A stretch of DNA of 64,000 nucleotides from Clostridium saccharoperbutylacetonicum N1-4(HMT). Its GTDB lineage: Bacteria > Bacillota > Clostridia > Clostridiales > Clostridiaceae. Shown here in pieces: positions 45,162-54,597 of this stretch. The DNA is taken from contig NC_020291.1 in NCBI RefSeq assembly GCF_000340885.1, positions 6,015,501 to 6,079,500 of the forward strand, given 5' to 3'. Positions within the stretch are counted from its first letter, which is position 1. The number at the start of each line of letters is the position of its first letter. Made by a program: the position numbers and the translations under genes. The notes below the pieces were generated by a model. It was not told where the DNA came from, did not search any database, and was given only the letters and a program-made list of their open reading frames with translations.

Positions 45162-45929
45162 TTAAAATTTCCACGCTCCCACAATAATTTCCCCTTTTTT
45201 CAATGTATTTTCTATATCTCCACTTTTAAATTCACATACTTCTTCCTCTGCGTTATCATCACTAAAATCACTAATTATATTATTTTTCTTCCGCCTTTTA
45301 ACTTTTCTAGTTTTTTTATTTTCTGAACCTATTTTAATATCATACATATTTTCATTTACCGTAGTCTGCGTTTCTAATTCTACATTACTTTTTTCATTAT
45401 TAATTTCTAAATTAATCACCTTCTCATTTCCTATATCTACATTATCTTTCTTGTAAATTTCTTCTTTATTATTATCTACCTTTAATTTTTCTTTTTTATT
45501 AATAGTTATAAGTTCTACATTATCTTGATTTTTCAATTCACTATTTTCTTTAAACTCCTTAATATCTTCAGATTCATCCTTTTTAATTTCCACTTTTTTA
45601 TCTACTTTAATATTCTGATGCTTTGCAAAATTTTTCACCCTATATATCTTATCTTCTGTAACTTCAACCATTTCTAGCTTTATAAATGTATTTAATGCTA
45701 ATTCAATATCTTTCTCTTCCCTATTGATCTCAATAGCTAAAGTTTCTATTGAATAAGGTATATTTTTTGAAAGATATAATTCACCCATCAAATTAACTTT
45801 CCCAGCTAAAAGCACAAGTCTAAACCAAATATATTGAATTAAATCCCTTTCTGGCATCTTATCTATTATTTTTAATTTTGTGTCATCTGGCATGTCTATT
45901 CTAAATTTTACGTACTTTCTTTCTCTCAT
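45162..45929 (-). CDS. Phage replisome organizer N-terminal domain protein
   Basis: A 255-residue protein. Residues 1-110 (KYVKFRIDMPDDTKLKIIDK; IQYIWFRLVLLAGKVN; GELYLSKNIPYSIETLAIEI; YRVKNFAKHQN) match the N-terminal winged-helix domain of phage replisome organizers, related to DnaD-type loaders. The rest is a low-complexity charged tail with basic KKTRKVKRRKKNN and a short acidic end, without the usual C-terminal DnaD domain. No other phage gene is nearby, so it is an orphan or domesticated copy. ATG 45929 lies nine bases after AAAGGGA and is preferred over 45938. Its partner and function here are unknown. Confidence 0.65.
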   Translation of the reverse strand: MRERKYVKFRIDMPDDTKLKIIDKMPERDLIQYIWFRLVLLAGKVNLMGELYLSKNIPYSIETLAIEINREEKDIELALNTFIKLEMVEVTEDKIYRVKNFAKHQNIKVDKKVEIKKDESEDIKEFKENSELKNQDNVELITINKKEKLKVDNNKEEIYKKDNVDIGNEKVINLEINNEKSNVELETQTTVNENMYDIKIGSENKKTRKVKRRKKNNIISDFSDDNAEEEVCEFKSGDIENTLKKGEIIVGAWKF

Positions 45930-46382
45930 ATTACTCATTCCCTTTCATATACATAATAAATAAATCAATATTCAAAAATGTTCTTATTTGCAGCACAGCT
46001 GCTCTATTCTAAGGTGCATATTTTCTTTCTATCATATTACTTATTTCTCTCCATAATATAAAATTTAATTTCTACATTAGTTATATGCTTTATTAATTTT
46101 AAAAACATAAAATGCAAAAATTTTTTCAAAAAATATTCTTCTGCCATCAAATTGATAATTGACTATAAAAAAGAGAGTACCTTTTCTGATACTCTAATAT
46201 TGCAAATAACTAATATTATCTAATAAAACTCTTCTATAATTAAACTAGAAACTTTTACCTATTCTCAATTGTCAATTATCAATCACCGACAATGACTTCA
46301 TAATTAAAAATTGACAATTGAGCATTAAATAAAAGAGCACCCTTTCGAATGCTCTATTAAAACCCAAAGTATTTAATTGCTA
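45930..46382. other. Spacer with repeat copy, heptamers and weak hairpin
   Basis: No gene seen. It holds a single copy of the rml-region repeat (45978-46019), a 6-bp hairpin (46174-46195) with a T run on the minus strand, and heptamer-type repeats at 46146-46165 and 46262-46325. Confidence 0.6.
46334..46355 (-). terminator. Terminator of the 46383-47573 gene
   Basis: AGAGCA (46334-46339) pairs with TGCTCT (46350-46355); minus-strand tail TTTTATTT. It lies 28 bases past the stop. Confidence 0.7.
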
Positions 46383-47573
46383 TTATTCAGTCCAAGCTCC
46401 ATCTGCCCCTAATTTATATCCTCCTATTGTAGTATTACTTGCCATAGCTCCATTACTATTTAAATAATAATACTTTCCATCAATATCTTTCATCCAGCCA
46501 ATCTGCATTATTCCCTGTTCATCAAAATGATGCCAAATTCCATTTATCTTCTGCCAACCTATTTTTTTAATGCCATCTTGACCAAAATAATACCACAACC
46601 CATCTACATTTAATAAATCTGTTGCTCTATTTCCTTCAGCATCTACATAATAATTTTGGACCCATTTATTCTTCACTATATTTCCCGATTCATCATTATA
46701 CTGCCACTTTCCATTAGTCTGTACCCATGAACCTTTTATATTATTATCTGCTTGATTATTATTAGAGATAGCAATTCCAGTATTAGTTCCTCTAAAAACA
46801 TTTAAAGTATAGGTTCTTGAATTGTCTGAATCATCTTCCACATAAATTTCTATTTTATTATTACCTTTATTTAACGAAACCTTTTCTTTATATTTATCAT
46901 CTTCATCAACTTTTGTTCCATCTATTTTAACTTTATAATTATCATACTCATTACTATCACTATCTGGCCTAGCTCCTATTGTTATCTCATTAATATCATC
47001 TGGAACATTTACATTGTAATTATATGTTGTTTTTGAAAAATTTACATCTCCATAACTAACAGTAATATCTTTTAAATAAACATTGTCATTTTCACTATCA
47101 CTTGAGCCTAAATATTTCACCTTAATTCTATATTCACTTGCAATATTATCTTTATCACTATATTTAACAGCTCCAGGATTTTGGCTATATATTCTCACAA
47201 CAATAGTTGTTGTATCTGATAAACTTATACCACCACCTTCTCTTGTTCCCCTAGTTGAACTTGAAGTTCCATCAAATATTCTTACATTATCTGAATCTAC
47301 ACCACTTACATCAACTTGAACCTTACTTAAAGATGTTTTGGCATAATAAGTTCCAGGTTCCTTAACTTCACTAACCGTGTCATCATAATCATTATCTGAA
47401 TAAAGACTTAATGAATTTCCACCAGATGCCTTTAATCTTATATTTGTTACTCCATCAGTTGTATTAGCATAAGCTTTTGTATCCATGAAATTTAAATTTA
47501 TTGCTGGTGATAATACATTAAGAATTCCTAAAATGAGCGCTAGCGATATTATCTTTTTTATATTTTTATTCAT
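46383..47573 (-). CDS. Cadherin-like / cell-wall-binding surface protein (1 of 5)
   Basis: A 396-residue secreted protein. The signal peptide (KNIKKIISLALILGILNVLS) ends near an AYA site. Residues 40-160 form a beta-rich domain (VRIFDGTSSSTRGTREGG). Residues 165-265 are a cadherin-like beta-sandwich (DVNFSKTTYNYNVNVPDDIN; SLNKGNNKIEIYVEDDSDNS; RTYTLNVFRG). The C-terminus has five or six choline-binding-type repeats (GLWYYFGQDGIKKIGWQKIN; KYYYLNSNGAMASN). ATG 47573 follows AAGGAGG; an earlier in-frame start reads through the ribosome site. It is a paralogue of the next four genes. Likely bound non-covalently to the wall; ligand unknown. Confidence 0.85.
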   Translation of the reverse strand: MNKNIKKIISLALILGILNVLSPAINLNFMDTKAYANTTDGVTNIRLKASGGNSLSLYSDNDYDDTVSEVKEPGTYYAKTSLSKVQVDVSGVDSDNVRIFDGTSSSTRGTREGGGISLSDTTTIVVRIYSQNPGAVKYSDKDNIASEYRIKVKYLGSSDSENDNVYLKDITVSYGDVNFSKTTYNYNVNVPDDINEITIGARPDSDSNEYDNYKVKIDGTKVDEDDKYKEKVSLNKGNNKIEIYVEDDSDNSRTYTLNVFRGTNTGIAISNNNQADNNIKGSWVQTNGKWQYNDESGNIVKNKWVQNYYVDAEGNRATDLLNVDGLWYYFGQDGIKKIGWQKINGIWHHFDEQGIMQIGWMKDIDGKYYYLNSNGAMASNTTIGGYKLGADGAWTE

Positions 47574-47677
47574 GTCATTTCCTCCTTTACAATTGTCAGC
47601 TATCAATAATCTTTATTCAATTTTCAATTAAAGAATTTATTTTCATTGATAATCAATCATTCCACATTGAAAATTTT

Positions 47678-48955
47678 CTACTTAATCCATGCTCCATTTG
47701 GACCTAATTTGTATTTTCCAACAGTCGTATTATATGCCATTGAACCATCATAACCTAAATAATAATATTTTCCTGTATTATCATCTAACATCCAGCCTGT
47801 TTTCATCATCCCAAAAGAGTCAAAATAATACCAATTACTTCCTACCTGCTGCCAACCTGTTTTTTTAGCTCCATCTACTCCAAAATAGTACCATATTCCA
47901 TTTATATTTAACCAATCTGTTGCCATATCACCATTATCCTGCAAGTAATAATTCCCCATCCAAGTTCTTTTTACTGGTTTTCCTGTTGTATCATTGTATT
48001 GCCATTTTCCATTAATTTGCACCCATTGATTAGCTTTAATAGTTGTTGCATTATCATTATTGGTTTTATCTACTGTTTGAGTAGTATTAGTATTTTGTGA
48101 ATCAGTTGAACTAGTTCCCCTGTTTATTATCAACGTATATTTTCTATAATAACTACTACCTTCATCTTTAATTTCTATTTCAAATTTATTCGTTCCCTTA
48201 TACAAATCCACATCTTTTTTATACTTATCGTCCTTGTCCACAAAATCTCCAGCAATATGGACAGAATAATCATCATTTTCAGGTTTTACTTTAATAGTTG
48301 CTTCATTTACACTAGTTGGTACATTGTAAGTGTATGTTATTTGTGATTTTACTAAAGGTATATCCTCGCCATTTACACTAAGCTTATCTAGATATATATC
48401 ATCATATGCCTTTGAATATTGGGAATCTGTAAGTTTATCATTTCCATCTCCTGAATATTCTACCTTAACCTTATATGTACTTAAAAGATCATATGTACTA
48501 TCCTCACTATATTTAACCTTATCGCCTGGATCTTCACCATATACTTTTATAATAAACATAGTAGTTGATGAAAAATCAGTAGATAATCTAAGATCAGTAT
48601 TTAAGGTTTTTCCCTTACCAGAATCTGAACTTCCTTTAAACACTCTAACATATTTTGAACTTACGCCACCTAAATCAAATCTAACAATACTTGTCGAAGA
48701 TTTAGCATAATATGTTTCATCTGCTTCTATATCCTCTGGATCTACCATTTGATTATTTTTATATTCTTTACTACTATATAGTTTTAACTCATCACCATCT
48801 GCATCTACTAATCCTACACTATCGAAATATTTATTTGAATTAGATGCTGCATATGCCTTTGTAGTTAATAAATTTATACTTGTTGCTGGCATACTTGCAC
48901 TAAATGCGCTAAATATAACTGCAATAGCTATTATCTTTTTTATGTTTTTATTCAT
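47678..48955 (-). CDS. Cadherin-like / cell-wall-binding surface protein (2 of 5)
   Basis: A 425-residue paralogue with the same order: signal peptide (IAIAVIFSAFSASMPATSIN, ending TKAYA), N-terminal beta domain with KYVRVFKGSSDSGKGK, cadherin-like domain (QITYTYNVPTSVNEATIKVK; DLYKGTNKFEIEIKD; RKYTLIINRGTSS), a T/N-rich linker and wall-binding repeats (GIWYYFGVDGAKKTGWQQVG; NWYYFDSFGMMKTGWMLD). A GGGGGAG ribosome site precedes the ATG. It is closest in layout to the 49322 gene. Heptamer repeats lie in the spacers on both sides. Confidence 0.85.
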   Translation of the reverse strand: MNKNIKKIIAIAVIFSAFSASMPATSINLLTTKAYAASNSNKYFDSVGLVDADGDELKLYSSKEYKNNQMVDPEDIEADETYYAKSSTSIVRFDLGGVSSKYVRVFKGSSDSGKGKTLNTDLRLSTDFSSTTMFIIKVYGEDPGDKVKYSEDSTYDLLSTYKVKVEYSGDGNDKLTDSQYSKAYDDIYLDKLSVNGEDIPLVKSQITYTYNVPTSVNEATIKVKPENDDYSVHIAGDFVDKDDKYKKDVDLYKGTNKFEIEIKDEGSSYYRKYTLIINRGTSSTDSQNTNTTQTVDKTNNDNATTIKANQWVQINGKWQYNDTTGKPVKRTWMGNYYLQDNGDMATDWLNINGIWYYFGVDGAKKTGWQQVGSNWYYFDSFGMMKTGWMLDDNTGKYYYLGYDGSMAYNTTVGKYKLGPNGAWIK

Positions 48956-49321
48956 TTATATACTCCCCCTTAATAGTTGGTTTCAATTATCAATGATTAA
49001 TGGTCGATTTTTGACTCAAGCGATATTTAATCATTTTCATTGAAAATTATATTTCTAACATATTAGTCAAATTTTTACCTATATATATATTAACATTTAT
49101 TGTTCCATATTTTAATATATATTTTAATTTTTATAATTTAATTCTTTAATTCAATTATTAATTGTCAATTTTCAAATGTGAATTTTGTTAAATAGCTTTT
49201 ATTTCATATCAAGTTTTAGCTACTTTTAATTCTGCCCTTCATTTAATAAAAAGAACGCCCATTAACTAAGCGTTCTTCTTAAATTTCATTGCTTTACTAA
49301 TTTAATATTTATTTTTCTTAG
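48956..49321. other. Spacer between surface protein genes
   Basis: No gene seen. Contains heptamer-type repeats near 48980-49010 and 49155-49175, very AT-rich DNA, and the terminator at 49251-49277. No convincing promoter for the 47678-48955 gene was found. Confidence 0.6.
49251..49277 (-). terminator. Terminator of the 49322-50587 gene
   Basis: Perfect 8-bp stem (AAGAACGC with GCGTTCTT), 11-nt loop, minus-strand tail TTTTTATT, 45 bases past the stop. Confidence 0.8.
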
Positions 49322-50587
49322 TTATCTTCCTGTCCATGCTCCATCAGCCCCTAAAGTATATCCTTGTATTTTAGTACTATGAGCCATTGAGCCATCTCCA
49401 GGATTTAAGTAATAATATTTTCCATCTGTATGCTTCATCCAGCCTGTGAACATTTTTCCTTGTCCATCCAAGTAATACCAATTTCCTCTTACCATCTGCC
49501 AGCCTGTCTTTCTAGCTCCATCTGTTCCAAAGTAATACCATGCTCCATTAATTTGATACCAATCAGTAACCATATTTCCATAATCATTTACATAATAACT
49601 TTGTACCCAACTATTCTTTAATATTTTCCCGTTTGCATCTAAATATTGCCAATTAGCACCTACTTGCACCCATTGATTTACTTTTGTAGTTGTTGCATCG
49701 GTTGCTGTGTTTGGTTTTGAGTCAGCTTTAGTTGTAGAAGTTGTTGTAGTTGAATCATCTGAAGAACTTCCTCTATTTATATTTATTGTATATACTCTTT
49801 TATTACTATCTGAATCCTCAAGTTCGACCTTAAATTGGTTTTTACCTTGTTTTAAATCGACTGTTTTCTTAAACTTATCGCTACTATCTACTTCATCATC
49901 ATCAATTGTAACTGTATCTTCATCTTCATCTGGCGGTACTGCTTTAATAGTTGCTTCCTCTGTGTTACTATTAACATTATAATCATAAGTAGTTTTTGAA
50001 TCGGATAAGGAAACACTATCGCCATTAATAGAAAGTCTATCTAAATATATATCATCATAACTATCAGAATCATCACTATTATCAGATGTATCACTACTGT
50101 CAGCTGTGCATTTTATTTTAATTGTATAGTCATTTAATTTGTCATTTTCATCCTCATATCTTACATCACTACCTGGATCTTCACTATATATTCTTACAAT
50201 AAGCTTTGTAGTTCCAGATGAAAGACTTATATCACTGCTAATCTTTTTCCCTTTAGTTGAATCAGAATCATTTTTAAATACTCTTACATATTTTGACTTA
50301 ACTCCATCCACTTTTATAGTAATAGTATCAGATGACGTTTTAGCAAAATAGTCAGTATCAGGTTCTAAACTATCCGAATCTACTTTATCATCATAATTAC
50401 TACTATCATAAATTTTTATACTACCACCACTTGATGTTTCCAATTTTAAACTATCAAATGTGCTATCACTATTATCAGAAGCATATGCCTTTGCCATTAA
50501 TAAATTAGCACTTGTTGCTGGCGCTACTGCAGAAATAGTACCTACAGCCAACGCTAATGCAACTATTCTTTTTACATTTTTACTCAT
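49322..50587 (-). CDS. Cadherin-like / cell-wall-binding surface protein (3 of 5)
   Basis: A 421-residue paralogue. Signal peptide VKRIVALALAVGTISAVAPA ending KAYA; N-terminal domain rich in D and S (KYVRVFKNDSDSTKGKK); cadherin-like domain (SKTTYDYNVNSNTEEATIKA; DLKQGKNQFKVELED; KRVYTININRGSSSDD); S/T-rich linker; wall-binding repeats (AWYYFGTDGARKTGWQMVRG; NWYYLDGQGKMFTGWMKHTD; KYYYLNPGDGSMAHST). ATG 50587 is used because GGAGGG is six bases before it. The aspartate-rich loops are consistent with calcium binding, as in cadherin-like folds, but this is inference. Confidence 0.85.
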   Translation of the reverse strand: MSKNVKRIVALALAVGTISAVAPATSANLLMAKAYASDNSDSTFDSLKLETSSGGSIKIYDSSNYDDKVDSDSLEPDTDYFAKTSSDTITIKVDGVKSKYVRVFKNDSDSTKGKKISSDISLSSGTTKLIVRIYSEDPGSDVRYEDENDKLNDYTIKIKCTADSSDTSDNSDDSDSYDDIYLDRLSINGDSVSLSDSKTTYDYNVNSNTEEATIKAVPPDEDEDTVTIDDDEVDSSDKFKKTVDLKQGKNQFKVELEDSDSNKRVYTININRGSSSDDSTTTTSTTKADSKPNTATDATTTKVNQWVQVGANWQYLDANGKILKNSWVQSYYVNDYGNMVTDWYQINGAWYYFGTDGARKTGWQMVRGNWYYLDGQGKMFTGWMKHTDGKYYYLNPGDGSMAHSTKIQGYTLGADGAWTGR

Positions 50588-50688
50588 GTTCTTCCCTCCA
50601 CTTTTATTTGTCAATTGTCAATTATCAATGCTCATTGATCGCAACTTCAATTGATTATTGAGCATTGACAATTGATCATTTTTCCTTT

Positions 50689-51987
50689 CTACGCCATTGC
50701 TCCATTACTATCTAAGGTATTTCCCTCAACAACTGAATTTTTAACCATTTTCCCTGTTGAATCTAGGTAATACCATTTTCCATCTGAACTTTCAACCCAG
50801 CCAGTTTTCATTGCTCCGCTGCCATCTAAATAGTACCAATTTCCTGAAGAATCTCCTAACCATCCTAATTTCATTACTCCACTTACATCTAAGAAATACC
50901 ATTGACCTTTAACACTTACCCAGCCAGTTTGCATTTCACCATTATCATTAAAGTGATACCATTTGCCATTTTCTGAATACCAGCCTATAGTCCTATATCC
51001 ATTTTCATCTAAATGATATCTGATTCCAGTATTTGTATCAAACCACCATTGATTCTTCTTAACAGTTCCTGTACCATCTACATATCTCCATTTTCCATCA
51101 AATCTTTGCCATGCGTTAAGCTTATTTCCTTCAGTTTGTACTGTGAAAGTTTGTCCACTTGTAGTTGCTGTGTCTTTCTTTCCTCTATAAACATTTAGTG
51201 TATAAGTTTCATCTTCATCATCATGTTCAACATATATTGTTATTGTATTATTTCCTTTGTCCAATTTAACTGTATTTTCAAAATCATGATCTTTATCAAC
51301 AGATTCATCATTTATTTTTATATAATCTTCATCATCATCTGGCTCTGCTCTAACAGTTAATGTATCAACATTTTCATCCACATTTACACTATAATCTGTT
51401 TGACTTTTTGAAAAATCAATATGTCCATCACTTAAATGAATTCCATCTAAATAAGCATATTCTCTATCTTGTTCTGTATCAGATGATGTCGTTTCCTTTT
51501 TTACATGGATTATATAAGTCTTAACAGAATCACTTACATCTCCATTATTATAAGCTTCTTTGTAAGCATCTTCACTCTTATATGTTCTTAAGTAAATAGT
51601 TTTGTAATTTGAATTAAGTTTAATGTCATCTCCAACATCTTTTCCTTCCTCAGTTTTGCTACCTGAAGTAAATACCTTAACTACATATCCACTTCCTTTA
51701 ACTTCTGCTGCTATATTCAATACATTTATACCTTGAACTTCAGCATAATATTCATTTTTCGAAGTTAAATCTACCTCGTCTCCTGAGTAACTATCTCTAA
51801 GTTTAATTTCACTCTTTCCATTGTTCCAATTTAAAGTCAAAGAGCTTAATTCCCCAGTACTTGCAGCCTTATAAGTTACTGCATAAGCCTCTGTAGCTCC
51901 CATTTTAAAATTATTTGCTGGCAAAAAGCCTGAAACTGCACTAATTACTAGACTTGCAGCAATTATATATTTTATCTTTTTATGCAT
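50689..51987 (-). CDS. Cadherin-like / cell-wall-binding surface protein (4 of 5)
   Basis: A 432-residue paralogue with signal peptide (IKYIIAASLVISAVSGFLPA), N-terminal domain (SGYVVKVFTSGSKTEEGKDV), cadherin-like domain (HIDFSKSQTDYSVNVDENVD; KLDKGNNTITIYVEHDDEDE; TYTLNVYRGKK) and seven wall-binding repeats (KWYHFNDNGEMQTGWVSVKG; QWYFLDVSGVMKLGWLGDSS; NWYYLDGSGAMKTGWVESSD). Its N-terminal domain is closer to the 52452 protein than to the other three. The 100-base spacer to the next gene holds only heptamer repeats, so co-transcription is possible. Confidence 0.85.
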   Translation of the reverse strand: MHKKIKYIIAASLVISAVSGFLPANNFKMGATEAYAVTYKAASTGELSSLTLNWNNGKSEIKLRDSYSGDEVDLTSKNEYYAEVQGINVLNIAAEVKGSGYVVKVFTSGSKTEEGKDVGDDIKLNSNYKTIYLRTYKSEDAYKEAYNNGDVSDSVKTYIIHVKKETTSSDTEQDREYAYLDGIHLSDGHIDFSKSQTDYSVNVDENVDTLTVRAEPDDDEDYIKINDESVDKDHDFENTVKLDKGNNTITIYVEHDDEDETYTLNVYRGKKDTATTSGQTFTVQTEGNKLNAWQRFDGKWRYVDGTGTVKKNQWWFDTNTGIRYHLDENGYRTIGWYSENGKWYHFNDNGEMQTGWVSVKGQWYFLDVSGVMKLGWLGDSSGNWYYLDGSGAMKTGWVESSDGKWYYLDSTGKMVKNSVVEGNTLDSNGAMA

Positions 51988-52191
51988 GTATATCCTCCTT
52001 TAAAATCCTGATCAATTTATAATTTTTTAACTTTATTTTCTTTTTTAAAAATACTCTTTCCATCTTTTGTAGTTATGCTCTTTGTAATATTATTAACTTA
52101 ATCGAATGTACCAGAACAACCATCACCTTTTTACATGGTTTTAATTACTCTATACAATTATAGCATATTTTTTCTTAAATATAAATAAAAA

Positions 52192-52228
52192 ACTATAGAG
52201 TATATTTATTCTAAGTATACTCTATAGT
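52192..52228 (-). terminator. Terminator downstream of the 52452-54164 gene
   Basis: Perfect 13-bp arms (ACTATAGAGTATA and complement), 11-nt loop, followed on the minus strand by TTTTTTATTT. It lies 220 bases past the stop codon, so the transcript would have a long 3' leader containing the hairpin at 52307. Confidence 0.8.
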
Positions 52229-52306
52229 TCTTAATTTTTCCTTATATAAATATTAATTTTTTATAAATATTCTGTTACAATGTTCAATAATCATAGATAT
52301 CTTGTT

Positions 52307-52350
52307 CCATTCTAACTTGTCAAATCGAAGATTGGAACAAGCTAGAATGG
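52307..52350. repeat. Imperfect 14-bp inverted repeat of unknown role
   Basis: CCATTCTAACTTGT (52307-52320) pairs with ACAAGCTAGAATGG (52337-52350) with one mismatch and a 16-nt loop; outer CTTG/CAAG bases extend the pairing. No T run follows on either strand. It could be a small RNA structure or a remnant of an element. Confidence 0.5.
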
Positions 52351-52451
52351 GTGCAAGCTTTCTCTTAGTGCTTTCAGCGAAATTTTCATAGTCCTGTATA
52401 ATACAAATGTATTTAATTTCGTGGAATCACCACATCAGTTTAAGCTATGTG

Positions 52452-54164
52452 CTAAAGTATTAGAACCCCACTTTCTGTGAATTTATATTCTTTATCATCT
52501 ATTTTCTTTGTTCCTGTTACCATTGCTCCATCATAATCTAAATAATATTTTGAATTAGCATATACTACCCAGCCTTTTTGCATATATCCATTTTCATCAA
52601 AATAGTACCACTTATTATCTAATTGTAACCAGCCTGTCCTCATTGAACCATCATCATTTAAATAGTAAGTATGTTCAACGTTAGTTGTTTTATCTCCTTC
52701 TTGAACTGCAGCTGTTTCTTTATACCAGCCTGTCTTCATATCACCATTTGTTTTATCTAGCATGTACCATTGTTCTTTATTTTTCTGCCAGCCTGTTAAC
52801 ATTACACCATTGTTGTCAAACAAATACCATAAATTATTAACTTTAAACCAATCTGTTTGTCTAACTCCACTATCATTTAAATAATAATATATCTTTTTTT
52901 CATTATCAAATAACCATTTATTCTTGTATTCAGTTCCATTTTCATCATAATATTTATATCCTGCATCTGTTTTTACCCAGCCATTTTTTTTACCATTTGT
53001 TTGTTCTTGATCTTTATCTGTATTTTGTGTATCTTGAACTTTTCCTCTATTTACAGTTAATGTGTAAGTTCTCTCTTTATCATTCACTTCGTCTTTTACT
53101 ATTACTTTAATTTCATTTTTGCCCTTTTCTAAAGAAACTTTATCTTGATAATCATCTTTTTCCTTAACTTGGTCACCATTAATAGTAACTACATCATTAT
53201 CATCTTCAGGCTGTGCAGTTATTTTTAATTTACTTACAGATTCATCTAAATCTACAGTATAAGAATTTGTATCTTTCGAAAAATCAATACTTCCATTATC
53301 TAAAGTGATGTTATCTAAATATATATTATCTTGAGCATTTGAAGCATCACCTCTAGTGACAGTTAAAGTATAAGTTCTTTGATTATCCTTACTATCAGTA
53401 ACTTTAATTTTTATGTCATTTTTACCTTCATCTAAATCTATTGCTTTCTTATATCTATCATTAGAATCAACTACTGCTCCATTTATTCTAACTCTATCAT
53501 TGCTATTTTCTGGCTCAGCTGTAACATTAATATGATCAACATCTTTTGCTACTGTCAAATCATATGAACTTTTTTCCTTTAAAAAACTTATGCTTCCTTT
53601 ACTAACATCAAGTTTTGATAAAAATATAGAATCTTGATCTCCATCTTCAAAAGAACTTTCAGTAGTCTTTCTTATATTCAATCTATATTCTTGTTCACAG
53701 TTTCCAACATTCTTATCAACATCTTTGGCTTTTCTAAAAGCTGATTTATCTTCATAAGTTCTTACATAAATAGTTGAATCGCCTTTTCCAATTAAAATTT
53801 TATCTCCTGGATCATAAGCTGTTGCATCAGATTTATCAGAAGTAAATATTTTAACTACGTAGTCACTACCTTCAACATCTGCATCTATTTTTATTCCATC
53901 ACTTTTATCAGTTTGTTTAATATAATATTCAGTTTCATCACTTAACTTAACTTTATCTCCATTATATCCATCTAGTAAATCCAAAGACTTTCCATCTAAA
54001 GTTTTTACTTTAATTGATTTCAACTGTCCATCATCTGGAGAATATGAAGCTGCATAAACTTGTTGTACTTCCATCAAATATTTATTCATTGTTGTAGGTA
54101 AAATTGTTGCAGTTGCATTAACAATAAGTGTAAGTGCAATTATACGTTTTATATTTTTATTCAT
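52452..54164 (-). CDS. Cadherin-like / cell-wall-binding surface protein with two cadherin-like domains (5 of 5)
   Basis: A 570-residue paralogue, the longest of the five. Signal peptide RIIALTLIVNATATILPTTM with an AYA site near 39; N-terminal domain (GSDYVVKIFTSDKSDATAYD); then two consecutive cadherin-like domains (SISFLKEKSSYDLTVAKDVD with RTYTLTVTRGD; SIDFSKDTNSYTVDLDESVS with RTYTLTVNRGK) where the others have one. The wall-binding repeats (LWYLFDNNGVMLTGWQKNKE; KWYYFDENGYMQKGWVVYAN) number about seven, one with an inserted loop (AAVQEGDKTTNVEHT). It seems to be the first gene of the array. GGAGG precedes the ATG. The domain duplication shows ongoing internal repeat change in this family. 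Confidence 0.85.
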   Translation of the reverse strand: MNKNIKRIIALTLIVNATATILPTTMNKYLMEVQQVYAASYSPDDGQLKSIKVKTLDGKSLDLLDGYNGDKVKLSDETEYYIKQTDKSDGIKIDADVEGSDYVVKIFTSDKSDATAYDPGDKILIGKGDSTIYVRTYEDKSAFRKAKDVDKNVGNCEQEYRLNIRKTTESSFEDGDQDSIFLSKLDVSKGSISFLKEKSSYDLTVAKDVDHINVTAEPENSNDRVRINGAVVDSNDRYKKAIDLDEGKNDIKIKVTDSKDNQRTYTLTVTRGDASNAQDNIYLDNITLDNGSIDFSKDTNSYTVDLDESVSKLKITAQPEDDNDVVTINGDQVKEKDDYQDKVSLEKGKNEIKVIVKDEVNDKERTYTLTVNRGKVQDTQNTDKDQEQTNGKKNGWVKTDAGYKYYDENGTEYKNKWLFDNEKKIYYYLNDSGVRQTDWFKVNNLWYLFDNNGVMLTGWQKNKEQWYMLDKTNGDMKTGWYKETAAVQEGDKTTNVEHTYYLNDDGSMRTGWLQLDNKWYYFDENGYMQKGWVVYANSKYYLDYDGAMVTGTKKIDDKEYKFTESGVLIL

Positions 54165-54597
54165 TTAATTTCCTCCTGATTCGTTCCAAATTGAATTCAT
54201 CTATGCTGCAATTTTCAATGATTAATTGTCAATTATAAATACTCCATTGCATATATCCTGCATTAGCATATGATCAATTATTAAATGTCAATTATCACTG
54301 ATTAATTTTTGTGATTAAAATTTGGTTGTATAGTTTTTAAAATCATTTTTTAATTTGTTTAAATGCTTGGGTTTAGAAATTTAAATTGCACCATATGTAA
54401 TTATTTTACCACTATTTCAATATAAAATCTAAATATTTCTAGCATTAATGGTCTTCTTTTTTCAAATAATAAGATATAAACTAATCAATTGTCACTTTTC
54501 AGAGCCAAATTGTCAGGTTTTGCGTTCATTGATTAGTAACTTTTACTTTTTATTAAATTTTAATTATTAAAAATTAAACTTAGGAGGAGTGTTTATT
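54165..54597. other. Divergent spacer between surface protein 5 and two small genes
   Basis: No gene seen. Heptamer-type repeats occur at 54210-54235, 54270-54305 and 54480-54515. The rest is AT-rich and should hold divergent promoters, but no box pair was convincing. Confidence 0.55.

Larger units (their letters stand above)
51988..52451. other. Spacer with terminator and long imperfect hairpin
   Basis: No gene seen. It holds an extended -10 like box (TGCTATAAT on the minus strand near 52158-52166) that may serve the 51987 gene, the terminator at 52192-52228 and an unexplained hairpin at 52307-52350. Confidence 0.5.

Noticed and set aside
46174..46195. Second terminator of the 46383 gene
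   Set aside because: Only a 6-bp stem and 190 bases from the gene, with a better terminator at 46334; noted only as a weak hairpin.
51988..52190. Cyclic-di-GMP riboswitch in the leader of a surface-protein gene
   Set aside because: The leader has some GGTGATGG- and CAAAG-like pieces but not the conserved core of either known class in order.
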